The notes under the pieces: model-generated
The model's input: the letters and a program-made list of their open reading frames with translations, nothing else
Database searches by the model: none
What the model was told of the DNA's origin: nothing
Position numbers and translations under genes: made by a program
From: Comamonadaceae bacterium
GTDB taxonomy: Bacteria; Pseudomonadota; Gammaproteobacteria; Burkholderiales; Burkholderiaceae_C
Length of the DNA: 5,547 bases
Assembly: GCA_947455585.1 (NCBI GenBank)
Contig: CANGOY010000145.1
Location: forward strand, 1 to 5,547
Direction: 5' to 3'
Part shown: one piece after another, positions 1-5,547 of the stretch
How positions within the stretch are numbered: position 1 is the stretch's first letter
How the letters are laid out: every line of letters starts with the position of its first letter

Positions 1-11
1 TCAGTATTTGA
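1..11 (+). CDS. mlaE: Probable 3' end of mlaE (permease), last codons only
   Basis: Only the tail of an upstream gene could be here. In the third frame the sequence reads Ser-Ile and then a TGA stop at 9-11. This leaves 15 bases to the mlaD start, a normal operon spacing. The assignment to MlaE, the inner-membrane permease of the phospholipid transporter, comes mainly from the very conserved mlaE-mlaD gene order, because two residues cannot identify a protein. Other frames stay open a little further: frame 2 stops at 44-46 inside mlaD. The exact stop is therefore uncertain. Confidence 0.35.
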
Positions 12-26
12 TGAATCGAGGAAGCT

Positions 27-506
27 ATGCAACGCTCCAAAAATGATGGGTGGGTAGGTTTGTTTGTGCTCTTGGGCGCTGCGGCCATTTTGTTCTTGGC
101 TTTGAAGTCGGCCAATTTGCTGACTTTGAATTTCGAATCCAACTACACCGTGACGGGCCGTTTTGACAACATTGGCGGTTTGAAGCGCCAAGCGGCCGTC
201 AAGAGCGCAGGCGTGGTGGTGGGGCGTGTGGAGTCGGTCACGTTTGACGACAAAACCTTCCAAGCCACGGTCACGATGAACATCCAAAGCCGTTACCAAT
301 TTCCCAAAGACAGTTCTTTGAAAATTCTCACCAGCGGCTTGTTGGGCGAGCAATACATCGGCATCGAAGCGGGTTCAGAAGTCGGCAACTTGACCAATGG
401 CGACCGCATTCAAGCCACGCAGTCTGCTGTGGTGCTGGAGAACTTGATTAGCCAATTCCTCTACAACAAGGCCGCAGAGCCTGCGCCTGAAAAGGGTGGC
501 AAGTGA
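27..506 (+). CDS. mlaD: MlaD, MCE-domain phospholipid transport protein
   Basis: This is the membrane-anchored, periplasm-facing substrate-binding subunit of the MlaFEDB ABC transporter. In the known family it forms a hexameric ring on MlaE and exchanges phospholipid with MlaC. The 159-residue product starts with a short charged segment and a single membrane helix at about residues 9-26. The MCE domain follows at about 39-117, with the family motifs FDNIGGLK (46-53), a VVVGRV strand (63-68) and SGLLGEQYIG (103-112). The C-terminal helix SAVVLENLISQFLY (133-146) corresponds to the pore-lining segment. E. coli MlaD has 183 residues; the difference is mostly a shorter hydrophilic tail after that helix (here ending AAEPAPEKGGK), so the gene is complete. 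A purine-rich GAGGA at 18-22 supports the ATG start. The stop codon shares its last base with the mlaA start, which implies translational coupling. Confidence 0.96.
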   Translation: MQRSKNDGWVGLFVLLGAAAILFLALKSANLLTLNFESNYTVTGRFDNIGGLKRQAAVKSAGVVVGRVESVTFDDKTFQATVTMNIQSRYQFPKDSSLKILTSGLLGEQYIGIEAGSEVGNLTNGDRIQATQSAVVLENLISQFLYNKAAEPAPEKGGK

Positions 507-1261
507 TGCGCCTGCTTGTGACACGTTCGGTCATGAGTGCCGCGTTGTTGGCATGCGTGCTGTCGAGCGCTGGGTGTGCGACGGGGCCGAATGCCAGTCC
601 CAAAGATCCATTGGAGCCCATGAACCGGAGCATCTCCAAGTTCAACGACACCTTGGATGACAACGTCCTCAAGCCCGTAGCCACGGGCTACCGTGATTAC
701 ATCCCACAGCCCGTGCAAACGGGTGTGGGTAATTTCTTTGGTAACTTGTCTGATGTGTTCTCGACCGTGAACAGCGGTTTGCAACTCAAAGGTCGTGACA
801 CGGCGGAATCGTTGATGCGCGTGGTGGTTAACACCACTTTGGGTATTTACGGCCTCTTTGATGTGGCCACTGAAATTGGCTTGCAGCGTCATCGGGAAGA
901 CTTTGGCCAAACCTTGGGTTACTGGGGTGTGCCCGATGGTCCGTACTTGGTGTTGCCAGTGTTTGGACCTTCGACCGTGCGTGACGCATCCACTTTGCCG
1001 CTGGAGTTTTCAACCGATTTTGTGGCCAAGCATGATGTGGTGGCTGAGCGCAATGTCGCTGTGGTGGCGCGCATCGTGGACAAGCGTGCTGGCTTGTTGA
1101 AAACCACCGATTTGCTGTCGGGTGCTGCCATCGACAAATACAGTTTCACGCGTGACTCTTATCTGCAGTACCGTCGCAATCAGGTGTATGACGGCAATCC
1201 GCCGGATGAGGATGATTTGGTTGACCCGAGTGCAGAGCCTGTTGCGCCGTCAGCCAAATAA
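506..1261 (+). CDS. mlaA: MlaA (VacJ) outer-membrane lipoprotein
   Basis: MlaA is the outer-membrane component of the Mla pathway. In the known family it sits with trimeric porins, removes misplaced phospholipid from the outer leaflet and passes it to MlaC. The product of 251 residues equals the length of E. coli MlaA. A lipoprotein signal peptide ends at the likely lipidated Cys24 (SSAGC), followed by the family start motif DPLEPMNR at 34-41. Conserved blocks come next: KPVATGYRDYIPQPV (56-70), the NFFGNL stretch (76-81), NTTLGIYGLFDVA (109-121), DFGQTLGYWGV (132-142) and GPYLVLPVFGPSTVRD (145-160). The tail after about residue 230 is acidic and proline-rich. I prefer the ATG at 506 (TGATG overlap with mlaD, AAAGGG at 491-496) over the adjacent in-frame GTG at 503, which would add one residue. 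Position -3 of the lipobox is Ser rather than the usual Leu. Confidence 0.96.
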   Translation: MRLLVTRSVMSAALLACVLSSAGCATGPNASPKDPLEPMNRSISKFNDTLDDNVLKPVATGYRDYIPQPVQTGVGNFFGNLSDVFSTVNSGLQLKGRDTAESLMRVVVNTTLGIYGLFDVATEIGLQRHREDFGQTLGYWGVPDGPYLVLPVFGPSTVRDASTLPLEFSTDFVAKHDVVAERNVAVVARIVDKRAGLLKTTDLLSGAAIDKYSFTRDSYLQYRRNQVYDGNPPDEDDLVDPSAEPVAPSAK

Positions 1262-1308
1262 GTGCTTCGGGCGTTGAAGAACAATTGAATCTCTTGGAGT
1301 TTGAAACT

Positions 1309-1950
1309 ATGAACCGCTTTTTGTCACGTCGTACTTTTTCTGCATGCATCTTGGGTGTGGCTTGCCTTTTGGGGATGGTCAACACCGTGTTTGCGGCAGA
1401 AGAGCCAGCAGACGTGTTCATCAAGCGCGTGTCTGGCGACATCTTGGATGCCATCAAGGCGGACAAATCCATCCACACGGGTGACGTGAACAAAATCGTC
1501 ACGCTGGTGGACCAGCGTGTCATGCCCAACGTCAACTTTTTGCGCATGACGGCTTCTGCTGTGGGCCCAGGCTGGCGTCAAGCAACGCCAGAACAGCAAA
1601 AGCGTTTGCAAGAAGAGTTCAAAATTTTGCTGGTGCGCACATATGCGGGTGCTTTGGGCCAAGTGAGTGACCAAACCATTGCGGTCAAACCCTTGCGTGC
1701 TGCGGCTGATGACAAAGAGGTGATGGTGCGTACCGAAGTGCGCGGCAAAGGTGAGCCCATTCAGCTGGATTACCGCGTAGAAAAAGCTGCCGACGGCGCA
1801 TGGAAGGTTTACAACATGAACGTCATGGGCATTTGGCTGGTTGAAAACTACAAAACCCAGTTTGCGCAAGAAATCAATGCCAAAGGTGTGGATGGCTTGA
1901 TCGCCAGCTTGGCCGAGCGCAACAAAACCAATGCACGCACATCCAAATAA
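1309..1950 (+). CDS. mlaC: MlaC, periplasmic phospholipid-binding shuttle protein
   Basis: MlaC (Ttg2D family, Tol_Tol_Ttg2 domain) carries one phospholipid across the periplasm between MlaA and MlaD. The product has 213 residues; E. coli MlaC has about 211. Residues 1-29 form a cleavable signal peptide ending VFA before AEEP. It contains SRRTF at 6-10, resembling a twin-arginine motif. The mature protein shows family hallmarks: a VTLVDQRVMPNVNFLRMT-like segment in the first third, then ATPEQQKRLQEEF and LLVRTYAGAL, and a C-terminal block with YNMNVMGIWLVENYKTQF and KGVDGLIASLAER. The ATG at 1309 is chosen because GGAG lies at 1296-1299 with a 9-base spacer and because the signal peptide then begins correctly. 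An in-frame TTG at 1285 would add eight residues that spoil it. A 47-base gap separates it from mlaA and shows no clear promoter or terminator, so cotranscription is likely. Confidence 0.95.
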   Translation: MNRFLSRRTFSACILGVACLLGMVNTVFAAEEPADVFIKRVSGDILDAIKADKSIHTGDVNKIVTLVDQRVMPNVNFLRMTASAVGPGWRQATPEQQKRLQEEFKILLVRTYAGALGQVSDQTIAVKPLRAAADDKEVMVRTEVRGKGEPIQLDYRVEKAADGAWKVYNMNVMGIWLVENYKTQFAQEINAKGVDGLIASLAERNKTNARTSK

Positions 1951-1953
1951 GCC

Positions 1954-2241
1954 ATGACTGCCACACACACTTCCGTCGCTTTGCCTGCTGTGTTGATGCA
2001 GGCTCAGGCGCAAGCCGTGACCAACGAGTTGTCCACGCTGTTGGCCGCTTGTGTGTCTGAAGGTGGCGAGGCGGTGTTGGATGCCTCAGCGCTCAACCAG
2101 TTTGACTCGTCCGCGTTAGCTGTCATTCTGGCCTGCCGCCGCGCGGTGCTAGCCAAAGGCGCCCAGTTGCACATCACGGGCTTGCCCCAGCGTGCCCAAG
2201 CTTTGGCCAAGGTCTACGGCCTGAGCGATTTGCTTCACTAA
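1954..2241 (+). CDS. mlaB: MlaB, STAS-domain subunit of the Mla transporter
   Basis: This is a 95-residue cytoplasmic STAS-domain protein. In the known Mla complex MlaB binds the ATPase MlaF and is needed for its stability and activity. The diagnostic stretch VLDASALNQFDSSALAVIL (about 41-59) is the STAS strand plus the loop and helix start. Ser52 after Asp51 lines up with E. coli MlaB Thr52 (in VDTAGL), a residue important for function there. The C-terminal part (LHITGLPQRAQALAKVYGL) is the usual last strand and helix of the fold. The gene starts only 3 bases after the mlaC stop and has a poor Shine-Dalgarno sequence, so translation probably depends on ribosomes arriving from mlaC. In a bare search it could be called an anti-sigma factor antagonist-like STAS protein, but the operon position makes MlaB the better name. 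Confidence 0.92.
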   Translation: MTATHTSVALPAVLMQAQAQAVTNELSTLLAACVSEGGEAVLDASALNQFDSSALAVILACRRAVLAKGAQLHITGLPQRAQALAKVYGLSDLLH

Positions 2242-2253
2242 AACGGGTTTTAG
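2238..2253 (+). repeat. Small inverted repeat overlapping the mlaB stop codon
   Basis: CTAAAAC (2238-2244) is an inverted repeat of GTTTTAG (2247-2253) with two bases between. Folded as RNA it would give about a 6-bp, mostly A-U stem with a 4-base loop. It is too AT-rich to be a strong stem, and no T-run follows (the next bases are TTGCCCC). I therefore do not call it an intrinsic terminator; read-through into the next gene seems possible. Confidence 0.3.
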
Positions 2254-2292
2254 TTGCCCCAAGTGGGTGCCGCCAAGTCAGGGCATTGGTAA

Positions 2293-2318
2293 AGCCTTAA
2301 AATCAAAGGCTACTTATG
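2293..2318 (+). promoter_or_regulatory. Leader hairpin over the ribosome binding site of the ABC ATPase gene, with a -10-like box
   Basis: AGCCTT (2293-2298) and AAGGCT (2306-2311) can pair as a 6-bp stem with a 7-base loop. The only Shine-Dalgarno-like bases before the ATG at 2316 are AAGG at 2306-2309, 6 bases upstream, and they lie inside the 3' arm. If the hairpin forms in read-through mRNA it would mask the ribosome binding site. The same stretch contains TAAAAT (2298-2303), which resembles a sigma-70 -10 box. The -35 candidate at 17 bases (AAGTCA, 2275-2280) matches only three of six consensus bases. A promoter there would give a nearly leaderless mRNA lacking the hairpin. Both readings are inference. 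Confidence 0.25.
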
Positions 2319-3239
2319 TCCGCTATTTCTTTTCAATCCGTCTCCAAAACTTTCCAAACCGCCCGAGGTCCGTTTCAGGCGCTCGATGGCGTGCGTTTTG
2401 ATGTCCAAAAAGGCGAGTTTTTTGGGCTCTTAGGCCCCAACGGCGCAGGCAAAACCACCCTCATCAGCATCTTGGCCGGTCTGGCCCAAGCCACCTCTGG
2501 CTCGGTGCTGGTGCACGGCGTCAATGTGGCTACCCAATCTGCCCAAGCCCGCCGCATGTTGGGCGTGGTGCCGCAAGAGCTGGTGTTCGACCCGTTTTTC
2601 AATGTGCGCGAGGCCTTGAAGTTTCAATCGGGTTACTTTGGCGTCAAGCACAACGACGACTGGATTGACGAGCTGTTGCACAGCCTCGGCCTCACCGACA
2701 AAGCCCATCACAACATGCGCCAACTCTCAGGCGGCATGAAGCGTCGCATGTTGGTGGCGCAGGCCTTGGTGCACAAGCCGCCCGTCATCGTGCTCGACGA
2801 ACCCACCGCGGGTGTGGACGTGGAGCTGCGCCAAACCCTGTGGCAGTTCATCGCCAAACTCAACCGCGAGGGCAGCACCGTGTTGCTGACCACGCATTAC
2901 CTTGAAGAAGCTGAAGCTTTGTGCAGTCGCATTGCCATGTTGAAAAACGGCAAAGTGGTGGCGCTGGATAGCACCACCGAGTTGCTCAAAGCTGCGTCTA
3001 GCAATGTGCTGCGCTTCAAGCTCGACACCGAGTTGCCACCCGCACTCGCCGCTAAGGCGCGTGTGACGGGTCGCATTGTTCAGTTCCCCGCCAATGATGC
3101 GTTGGAGATTGAGCGCTACCTCGCCGCCGTGCGTGAGGCGGGCTTGCAAGCACAAGACGTTGAAATTCGCAAAGCCGATTTGGAAGATGTGTTCTTAGAT
3201 GTGATGCACAAAAGCGAAGAAACAGGAGCACAAGCATGA
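2316..3239 (+). CDS. yadG: ABC-2 type transporter ATP-binding protein (YadG-like)
   Basis: This is a cytoplasmic ATPase that should power the permease encoded immediately downstream. The 307-residue product has every ABC motif intact: Walker A GPNGAGKTT (40-48), Q-loop Gln87 in VVPQE, signature LSGGM (137-141), Walker B VIVLDEP with Asp161 and Glu162, D-loop AGVD (165-168) and switch His194. About 90 residues follow the ATPase core, with the ADLEDVFLDV motif near the end that is typical of the CcmA/DrrA-like ATPases of ABC-2 systems. Length and sequence character match E. coli YadG (308 residues), whose substrate is not established. The export substrate here cannot be read from the sequence. 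The stop overlaps the permease start by 4 bases (ATGA), and AGGAG for the permease lies inside the last codons. It follows mlaB after a 74-base gap. The protein is not MlaF, which is shorter and expected upstream of mlaE. Confidence 0.93.
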   Translation: MSAISFQSVSKTFQTARGPFQALDGVRFDVQKGEFFGLLGPNGAGKTTLISILAGLAQATSGSVLVHGVNVATQSAQARRMLGVVPQELVFDPFFNVREALKFQSGYFGVKHNDDWIDELLHSLGLTDKAHHNMRQLSGGMKRRMLVAQALVHKPPVIVLDEPTAGVDVELRQTLWQFIAKLNREGSTVLLTTHYLEEAEALCSRIAMLKNGKVVALDSTTELLKAASSNVLRFKLDTELPPALAAKARVTGRIVQFPANDALEIERYLAAVREAGLQAQDVEIRKADLEDVFLDVMHKSEETGAQA

Positions 3240-4018
3240 TGACCGGCTGGACCATGCTGTTCTACAAAGAGGTGCTGCGCTTTTGGAAAGTCAGTTTCCA
3301 AACTGTCGCCGCGCCCGTGCTGACTGCGGTGATGTACCTGATGATTTTTGGTCATGTGCTTGAAGCGCATGTGCAGGTGTACGACGGTGTGAGCTACACC
3401 GCGTTCTTGATTCCGGGCCTCGTGATGATGAGCGTGCTGCAAAACGCGTTCGCCAACAGCTCATCGTCCATGGTGCAAAGCAAAATCATGGGCAACCTGG
3501 TGTTCTTGTTGCTCACACCGCTGTCGCACTGGAGCTGGTTCTTCGCCTACGCCTTGTCAGCCATGGTGCGTGGCTTGTTGGTGGGCACGGGTGTGTTGCT
3601 CGCAGGCTTGCTGTTTGTGTGGCAATCGTCGGTGCTGAATTTTTCGCTCATGCCCGCGCAGCCTGTGTGGGTCATCACCTTTGCTGTGATGGGTGCGCTC
3701 ATGCTTGGCACTTTGGGTTTGATTGCGGGCTTGTGGGCCGATAAGTTTGACCAAATGGCCGCTTTCCAAAACTTCATCATCATGCCGATGACGTTTTTGA
3801 GCGGCGTGTTTTATTCCATTCACTCACTGCCCAGCTTTTGGCAAAACGTGAGTCACCTCAACCCGTTCTTCTACATGATTGATGGCTTTCGCTTTGGCTT
3901 CTTTGGCCAAAGCGATGTGTCACCTTGGTTGAGTTTGGGTGTGGTGGGCGTGTGCTTATCAGCTGTGTCTGCTATCGCGCTGCACTTGCTGCGCACGGGT
4001 TACAAGATTCGAGGATGA
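3236..4018 (+). CDS. yadH: ABC-2 type transporter permease (YadH-like)
   Basis: This inner-membrane permease is the partner of the preceding ATPase, and two copies of each would form the transporter. The 260-residue product (E. coli YadH has 256) has a short amphipathic N-terminal segment and about six hydrophobic helices: roughly 24-40, 56-73, 100-128, 144-167, 177-195 and 232-252. Family marks include FLIPGLVMMSVLQNAF (57-72), the serine-rich SSSSMVQSKIMGNL (75-88) and FLSGVFYSIHSLP (187-199). NPFFYMIDGFRFGF (209-222) is strongly typical of this ABC-2 subfamily. The start is ATG 3236, with AGGAG at 3224-3228 and a 7-base spacer. A second ATG directly follows at 3239, so the protein may begin one residue later. 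Overlap with the ATPase gene indicates coupled translation. The substrate is unknown; exporters of this class move polysaccharides, lipids or drugs, and nothing here decides between these. Confidence 0.92.
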   Translation: MMTGWTMLFYKEVLRFWKVSFQTVAAPVLTAVMYLMIFGHVLEAHVQVYDGVSYTAFLIPGLVMMSVLQNAFANSSSSMVQSKIMGNLVFLLLTPLSHWSWFFAYALSAMVRGLLVGTGVLLAGLLFVWQSSVLNFSLMPAQPVWVITFAVMGALMLGTLGLIAGLWADKFDQMAAFQNFIIMPMTFLSGVFYSIHSLPSFWQNVSHLNPFFYMIDGFRFGFFGQSDVSPWLSLGVVGVCLSAVSAIALHLLRTGYKIRG

Positions 4019-4028
4019 AGGTTTTCAC

Positions 4029-4277
4029 ATGACAGCAGAAGAACTACAAACCATCATCGCCGCAGGACTGCCCTGTGAGCATTTGCACGTCGAGGGCGAT
4101 GGCCGTCATTGGTATGCCACTTTGGTATCGACCGAGTTTGAAGGCAAGCGCCTCATCCAGCGCCACCAAAAGGTGTACGCCACTTTGGGCGAAAAAATCA
4201 AAACCGACGAAGTGCACGCTTTGTCTATGAAAACCTACACGCCTGCCGAATGGCAAGCCGCAGCCACGAAAGCTTGA
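4029..4277 (+). CDS. ibaG: BolA/IbaG-family protein
   Basis: This is a small, 82-residue cytoplasmic protein of the BolA family. Characterised members bind [2Fe-2S] clusters together with monothiol glutaredoxins, and E. coli IbaG (about 84-89 residues) is linked to acid stress. Visible marks are HLHVEGDGRHWYATLVS (18-34, strand region), FEGKRLIQRHQKVYATLG (37-54, the helix-turn-helix-like core) and VHALSMKTYTPAEW (62-75). His63 sits at the conserved C-terminal histidine position used as a cluster ligand in the family. The YTPAEW ending and the place directly before murA point to IbaG rather than BolA itself. However, the core QRHQKVY is closer to classic BolA than the corresponding E. coli IbaG stretch. 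The start at 4029 is supported by GAAGG at 4017-4021, which overlaps the permease stop, with a 7-base spacer. An upstream in-frame extension to 3939 lies inside the permease gene and has no family similarity. Confidence 0.88.
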   Translation: MTAEELQTIIAAGLPCEHLHVEGDGRHWYATLVSTEFEGKRLIQRHQKVYATLGEKIKTDEVHALSMKTYTPAEWQAAATKA

Positions 4278-4281
4278 AACA

Positions 4282-5547
4282 ATGGATAAATTACTCGTTC
4301 GCGGCGGTCGTACCCTAAATGGCGAAGTGCTGATTTCTGGCGCTAAAAACGCGGCCCTGCCCGAGCTGTGCGCAGCCTTGTTGACCGACCAGCCCGTGAC
4401 GTTGCACAACGTGCCGCAGTTGCAAGACGTGGCCACCATGCTCAAACTCATCCGCAACATGGGTGTGACAGCCGAGCGTGCAGACGACGGCACAGTCAGC
4501 TTAGATGCCGGCGGTTTGAACAACCCCGAAGCCCCCTACGAGCTGGTCAAAACCATGCGTGCTTCGGTGTTGGCGCTTGGCCCCTTGTTGGCCCGCTTTG
4601 GCCACGCCAAGGTGTCGTTGCCCGGCGGCTGCGCCATTGGCTCGCGCCCTGTGGACCAGCACTTGAAAGGCTTGCAAGCCATGGGTGCAGAGATTGATGT
4701 GGACCACGGCTACATGGTCGCCAAGCTGGGCGGTGGTCGCACACGCCTCAAAGGCGCACGCATCGCCACCGACATGGTGACCGTCACTGGCACAGAAAAC
4801 TTCCTCATGGCTGCAGCGTTGGCCGACGGCGAAACCGTGTTGGAAAACGCCGCGCAAGAGCCAGAGATTCCAGACTTGGCCGAAATGCTCATTGCCATGG
4901 GCGCGAAGATTGAAGGCCACGGCACAAGCCGCATTCACATCCAAGGTGTGGAACGCTTGCACGGCTGCACCCACAAAGTGGTGGCTGACCGCATTGAAGC
5001 CGGCACGTTCTTGTGTGCAGTGGCTGCCACAGGCGGCGACGTGTTCTTGCGGCACGCCCGTGCCGACCATTTGGATGCAGTCATCGACAAGCTGCGTGAT
5101 GCAGGTGCAACAGTCACTGCCAACGCAGAAGGCATCCGCATCCAAGGCACTGCGCCTGCGTATGAACACCTCAAGGCGCAAAACTTCCGCACCACCGAAT
5201 ATCCAGGTTTCCCTACCGACATGCAAGCGCAGTTCATGGTGTTGAACGCCATTGCCAAGGGCGCATCGAAGGTGACCGAAACTATTTTTGAAAACCGCTT
5301 CATGCACGTCAACGAGTTGGTGCGCTTGGGCGCACACATTCAAATCGACGGCAAAGTGGCTGTGCTCGAAGGCGTGCAAAAGCTCTCCGGTGCGACCGTC
5401 ATGGCCACCGACTTACGCGCTTCTGCCTCGCTGGTGATTGCGGGCTTGGTGGCCGATGGCGAAACCTTGGTGGACCGCATCTACCACTTGGACCGTGGCT
5501 ACGACAAGATGGAAGCCAAGCTGCGCGCCATTGGCGCAGATATCGAA
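4282..5547 (+). CDS. murA: MurA, UDP-N-acetylglucosamine 1-carboxyvinyltransferase (cut at window edge)
   Basis: MurA transfers enolpyruvate from phosphoenolpyruvate to UDP-N-acetylglucosamine, the first committed step of peptidoglycan synthesis, in the cytoplasm. The 422 residues visible cover the whole EPSP-synthase-like two-domain fold. By comparison with the E. coli ending (LRALGANIERVKGE) only a few C-terminal residues are beyond the window. Catalytic and binding residues are present: Lys22-Asn23 in SGAKNAALPEL, Arg93, Cys117 in LPGGCAIGSRPVDQH (the proton donor and fosfomycin target, E. coli Cys115), Arg122, Asp313 in YPGFPTDMQAQF (E. coli Asp305) and Arg405 in LDRGYDKME (E. coli Arg397). 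Cys rather than Asp at 117 predicts ordinary fosfomycin sensitivity of the enzyme itself. It starts 4 bases after the ibaG stop with only a weak Shine-Dalgarno sequence, so translation is probably coupled. The 3' end is truncated by the window, not by mutation. Confidence 0.97.
   Translation, partial: MDKLLVRGGRTLNGEVLISGAKNAALPELCAALLTDQPVTLHNVPQLQDVATMLKLIRNMGVTAERADDGTVSLDAGGLNNPEAPYELVKTMRASVLALGPLLARFGHAKVSLPGGCAIGSRPVDQHLKGLQAMGAEIDVDHGYMVAKLGGGRTRLKGARIATDMVTVTGTENFLMAAALADGETVLENAAQEPEIPDLAEMLIAMGAKIEGHGTSRIHIQGVERLHGCTHKVVADRIEAGTFLCAVAATGGDVFLRHARADHLDAVIDKLRDAGATVTANAEGIRIQGTAPAYEHLKAQNFRTTEYPGFPTDMQAQFMVLNAIAKGASKVTETIFENRFMHVNELVRLGAHIQIDGKVAVLEGVQKLSGATVMATDLRASASLVIAGLVADGETLVDRIYHLDRGYDKMEAKLRAIGADIE

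Noticed and set aside
1285..1308. TTG start at 1285 for mlaC
   Set aside because: It adds eight acidic/hydrophobic residues before a normal signal peptide, whereas ATG 1309 has GGAG at a proper distance.
1354..1367. Lipobox in the MlaC signal peptide around Cys19
   Set aside because: The -3 residue is Gly and there is a better signal peptidase I site (VFA before AEE) ten residues later. MlaC is known as a soluble periplasmic carrier.
1324..2013. Minus-strand open frame of 229 residues antisense to mlaC
   Set aside because: It runs opposite mlaC and the start of mlaB, has a His/Gln-rich low-information composition and no family motifs. No ribosome binding site or operon context supports it.
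2238..2253. Intrinsic terminator after mlaB
   Set aside because: The stem is short and AT-rich, overlaps the stop codon and is not followed by a T-run.
3939..4028. N-terminal extension of the BolA-family gene upstream of 4029
   Set aside because: The extra residues are Cys/Trp-rich, lie within the permease coding region in another frame, and would make the protein much longer than the family. ATG 4029 has a good Shine-Dalgarno sequence.
4501..5379. Long minus-strand open frame (292 residues) antisense to murA
   Set aside because: It is fully overlapped by murA, whose active-site residues are intact in the + frame. The antisense product is rich in His, Cys and Val with no recognisable domain, as expected of a shadow frame created by murA codon use.
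1..5547. Search for mobile elements, CRISPR repeats, tRNAs, riboswitches or tandem repeats
   Set aside because: Coding sequence fills nearly the whole window and the gaps are 74 bases or fewer. I saw no repeated units, cloverleaf-like segments or inverted terminal repeats.

Overview
The window looks like an ordinary, conserved chromosomal region of a Burkholderiales-type betaproteobacterium. My best guess is a Comamonadaceae relative such as Limnohabitans or Rhodoferax. That guess rests on protein sequence feel, moderate GC and heavy TTG leucine use, and no search was run. All seven complete genes and the one nearly complete gene lie on the + strand, are tightly packed and read left to right. 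There is no tRNA, rRNA, CRISPR array, insertion sequence or obvious horizontally acquired DNA.

Bases 1-2241 hold the distal part of a maintenance-of-lipid-asymmetry (Mla) operon: mlaD (inner-membrane MCE hexamer subunit), mlaA (outer-membrane lipoprotein, also called VacJ), mlaC (periplasmic phospholipid carrier) and mlaB (cytoplasmic STAS subunit). The first 11 bases probably carry the stop codon of mlaE. Together with MlaF and MlaE, expected upstream, these proteins move phospholipids between the outer and inner membranes. Unlike E. coli, where mlaA is at a separate locus, mlaA sits between mlaD and mlaC here.

Bases 2242-2315 are the only sizeable intergenic gap. It has no convincing terminator. 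It does have a small hairpin covering the likely ribosome binding site of the next gene, and a weak -10-like box.

Bases 2316-4018 encode an ABC-2 type exporter, an ATPase followed by a six-helix permease. Their lengths and motifs match E. coli YadG and YadH, and the genes overlap by 4 bases. Bases 4029-4277 encode a small BolA/IbaG-family protein. From 4282 to the window edge runs murA, the first committed enzyme of peptidoglycan synthesis, missing only its last few codons. In E. coli mlaB, ibaG and murA are contiguous, so the ABC-2 pair appears as an insertion into an otherwise conserved envelope gene neighbourhood.

I found no evidence of an undescribed system. The points worth a second look are modest: a twin-arginine-like signal peptide on MlaC, a non-canonical lipobox on MlaA, the ABC-2 pair lodged between mla and ibaG-murA, and the sequestered ribosome binding site ahead of the ABC ATPase.
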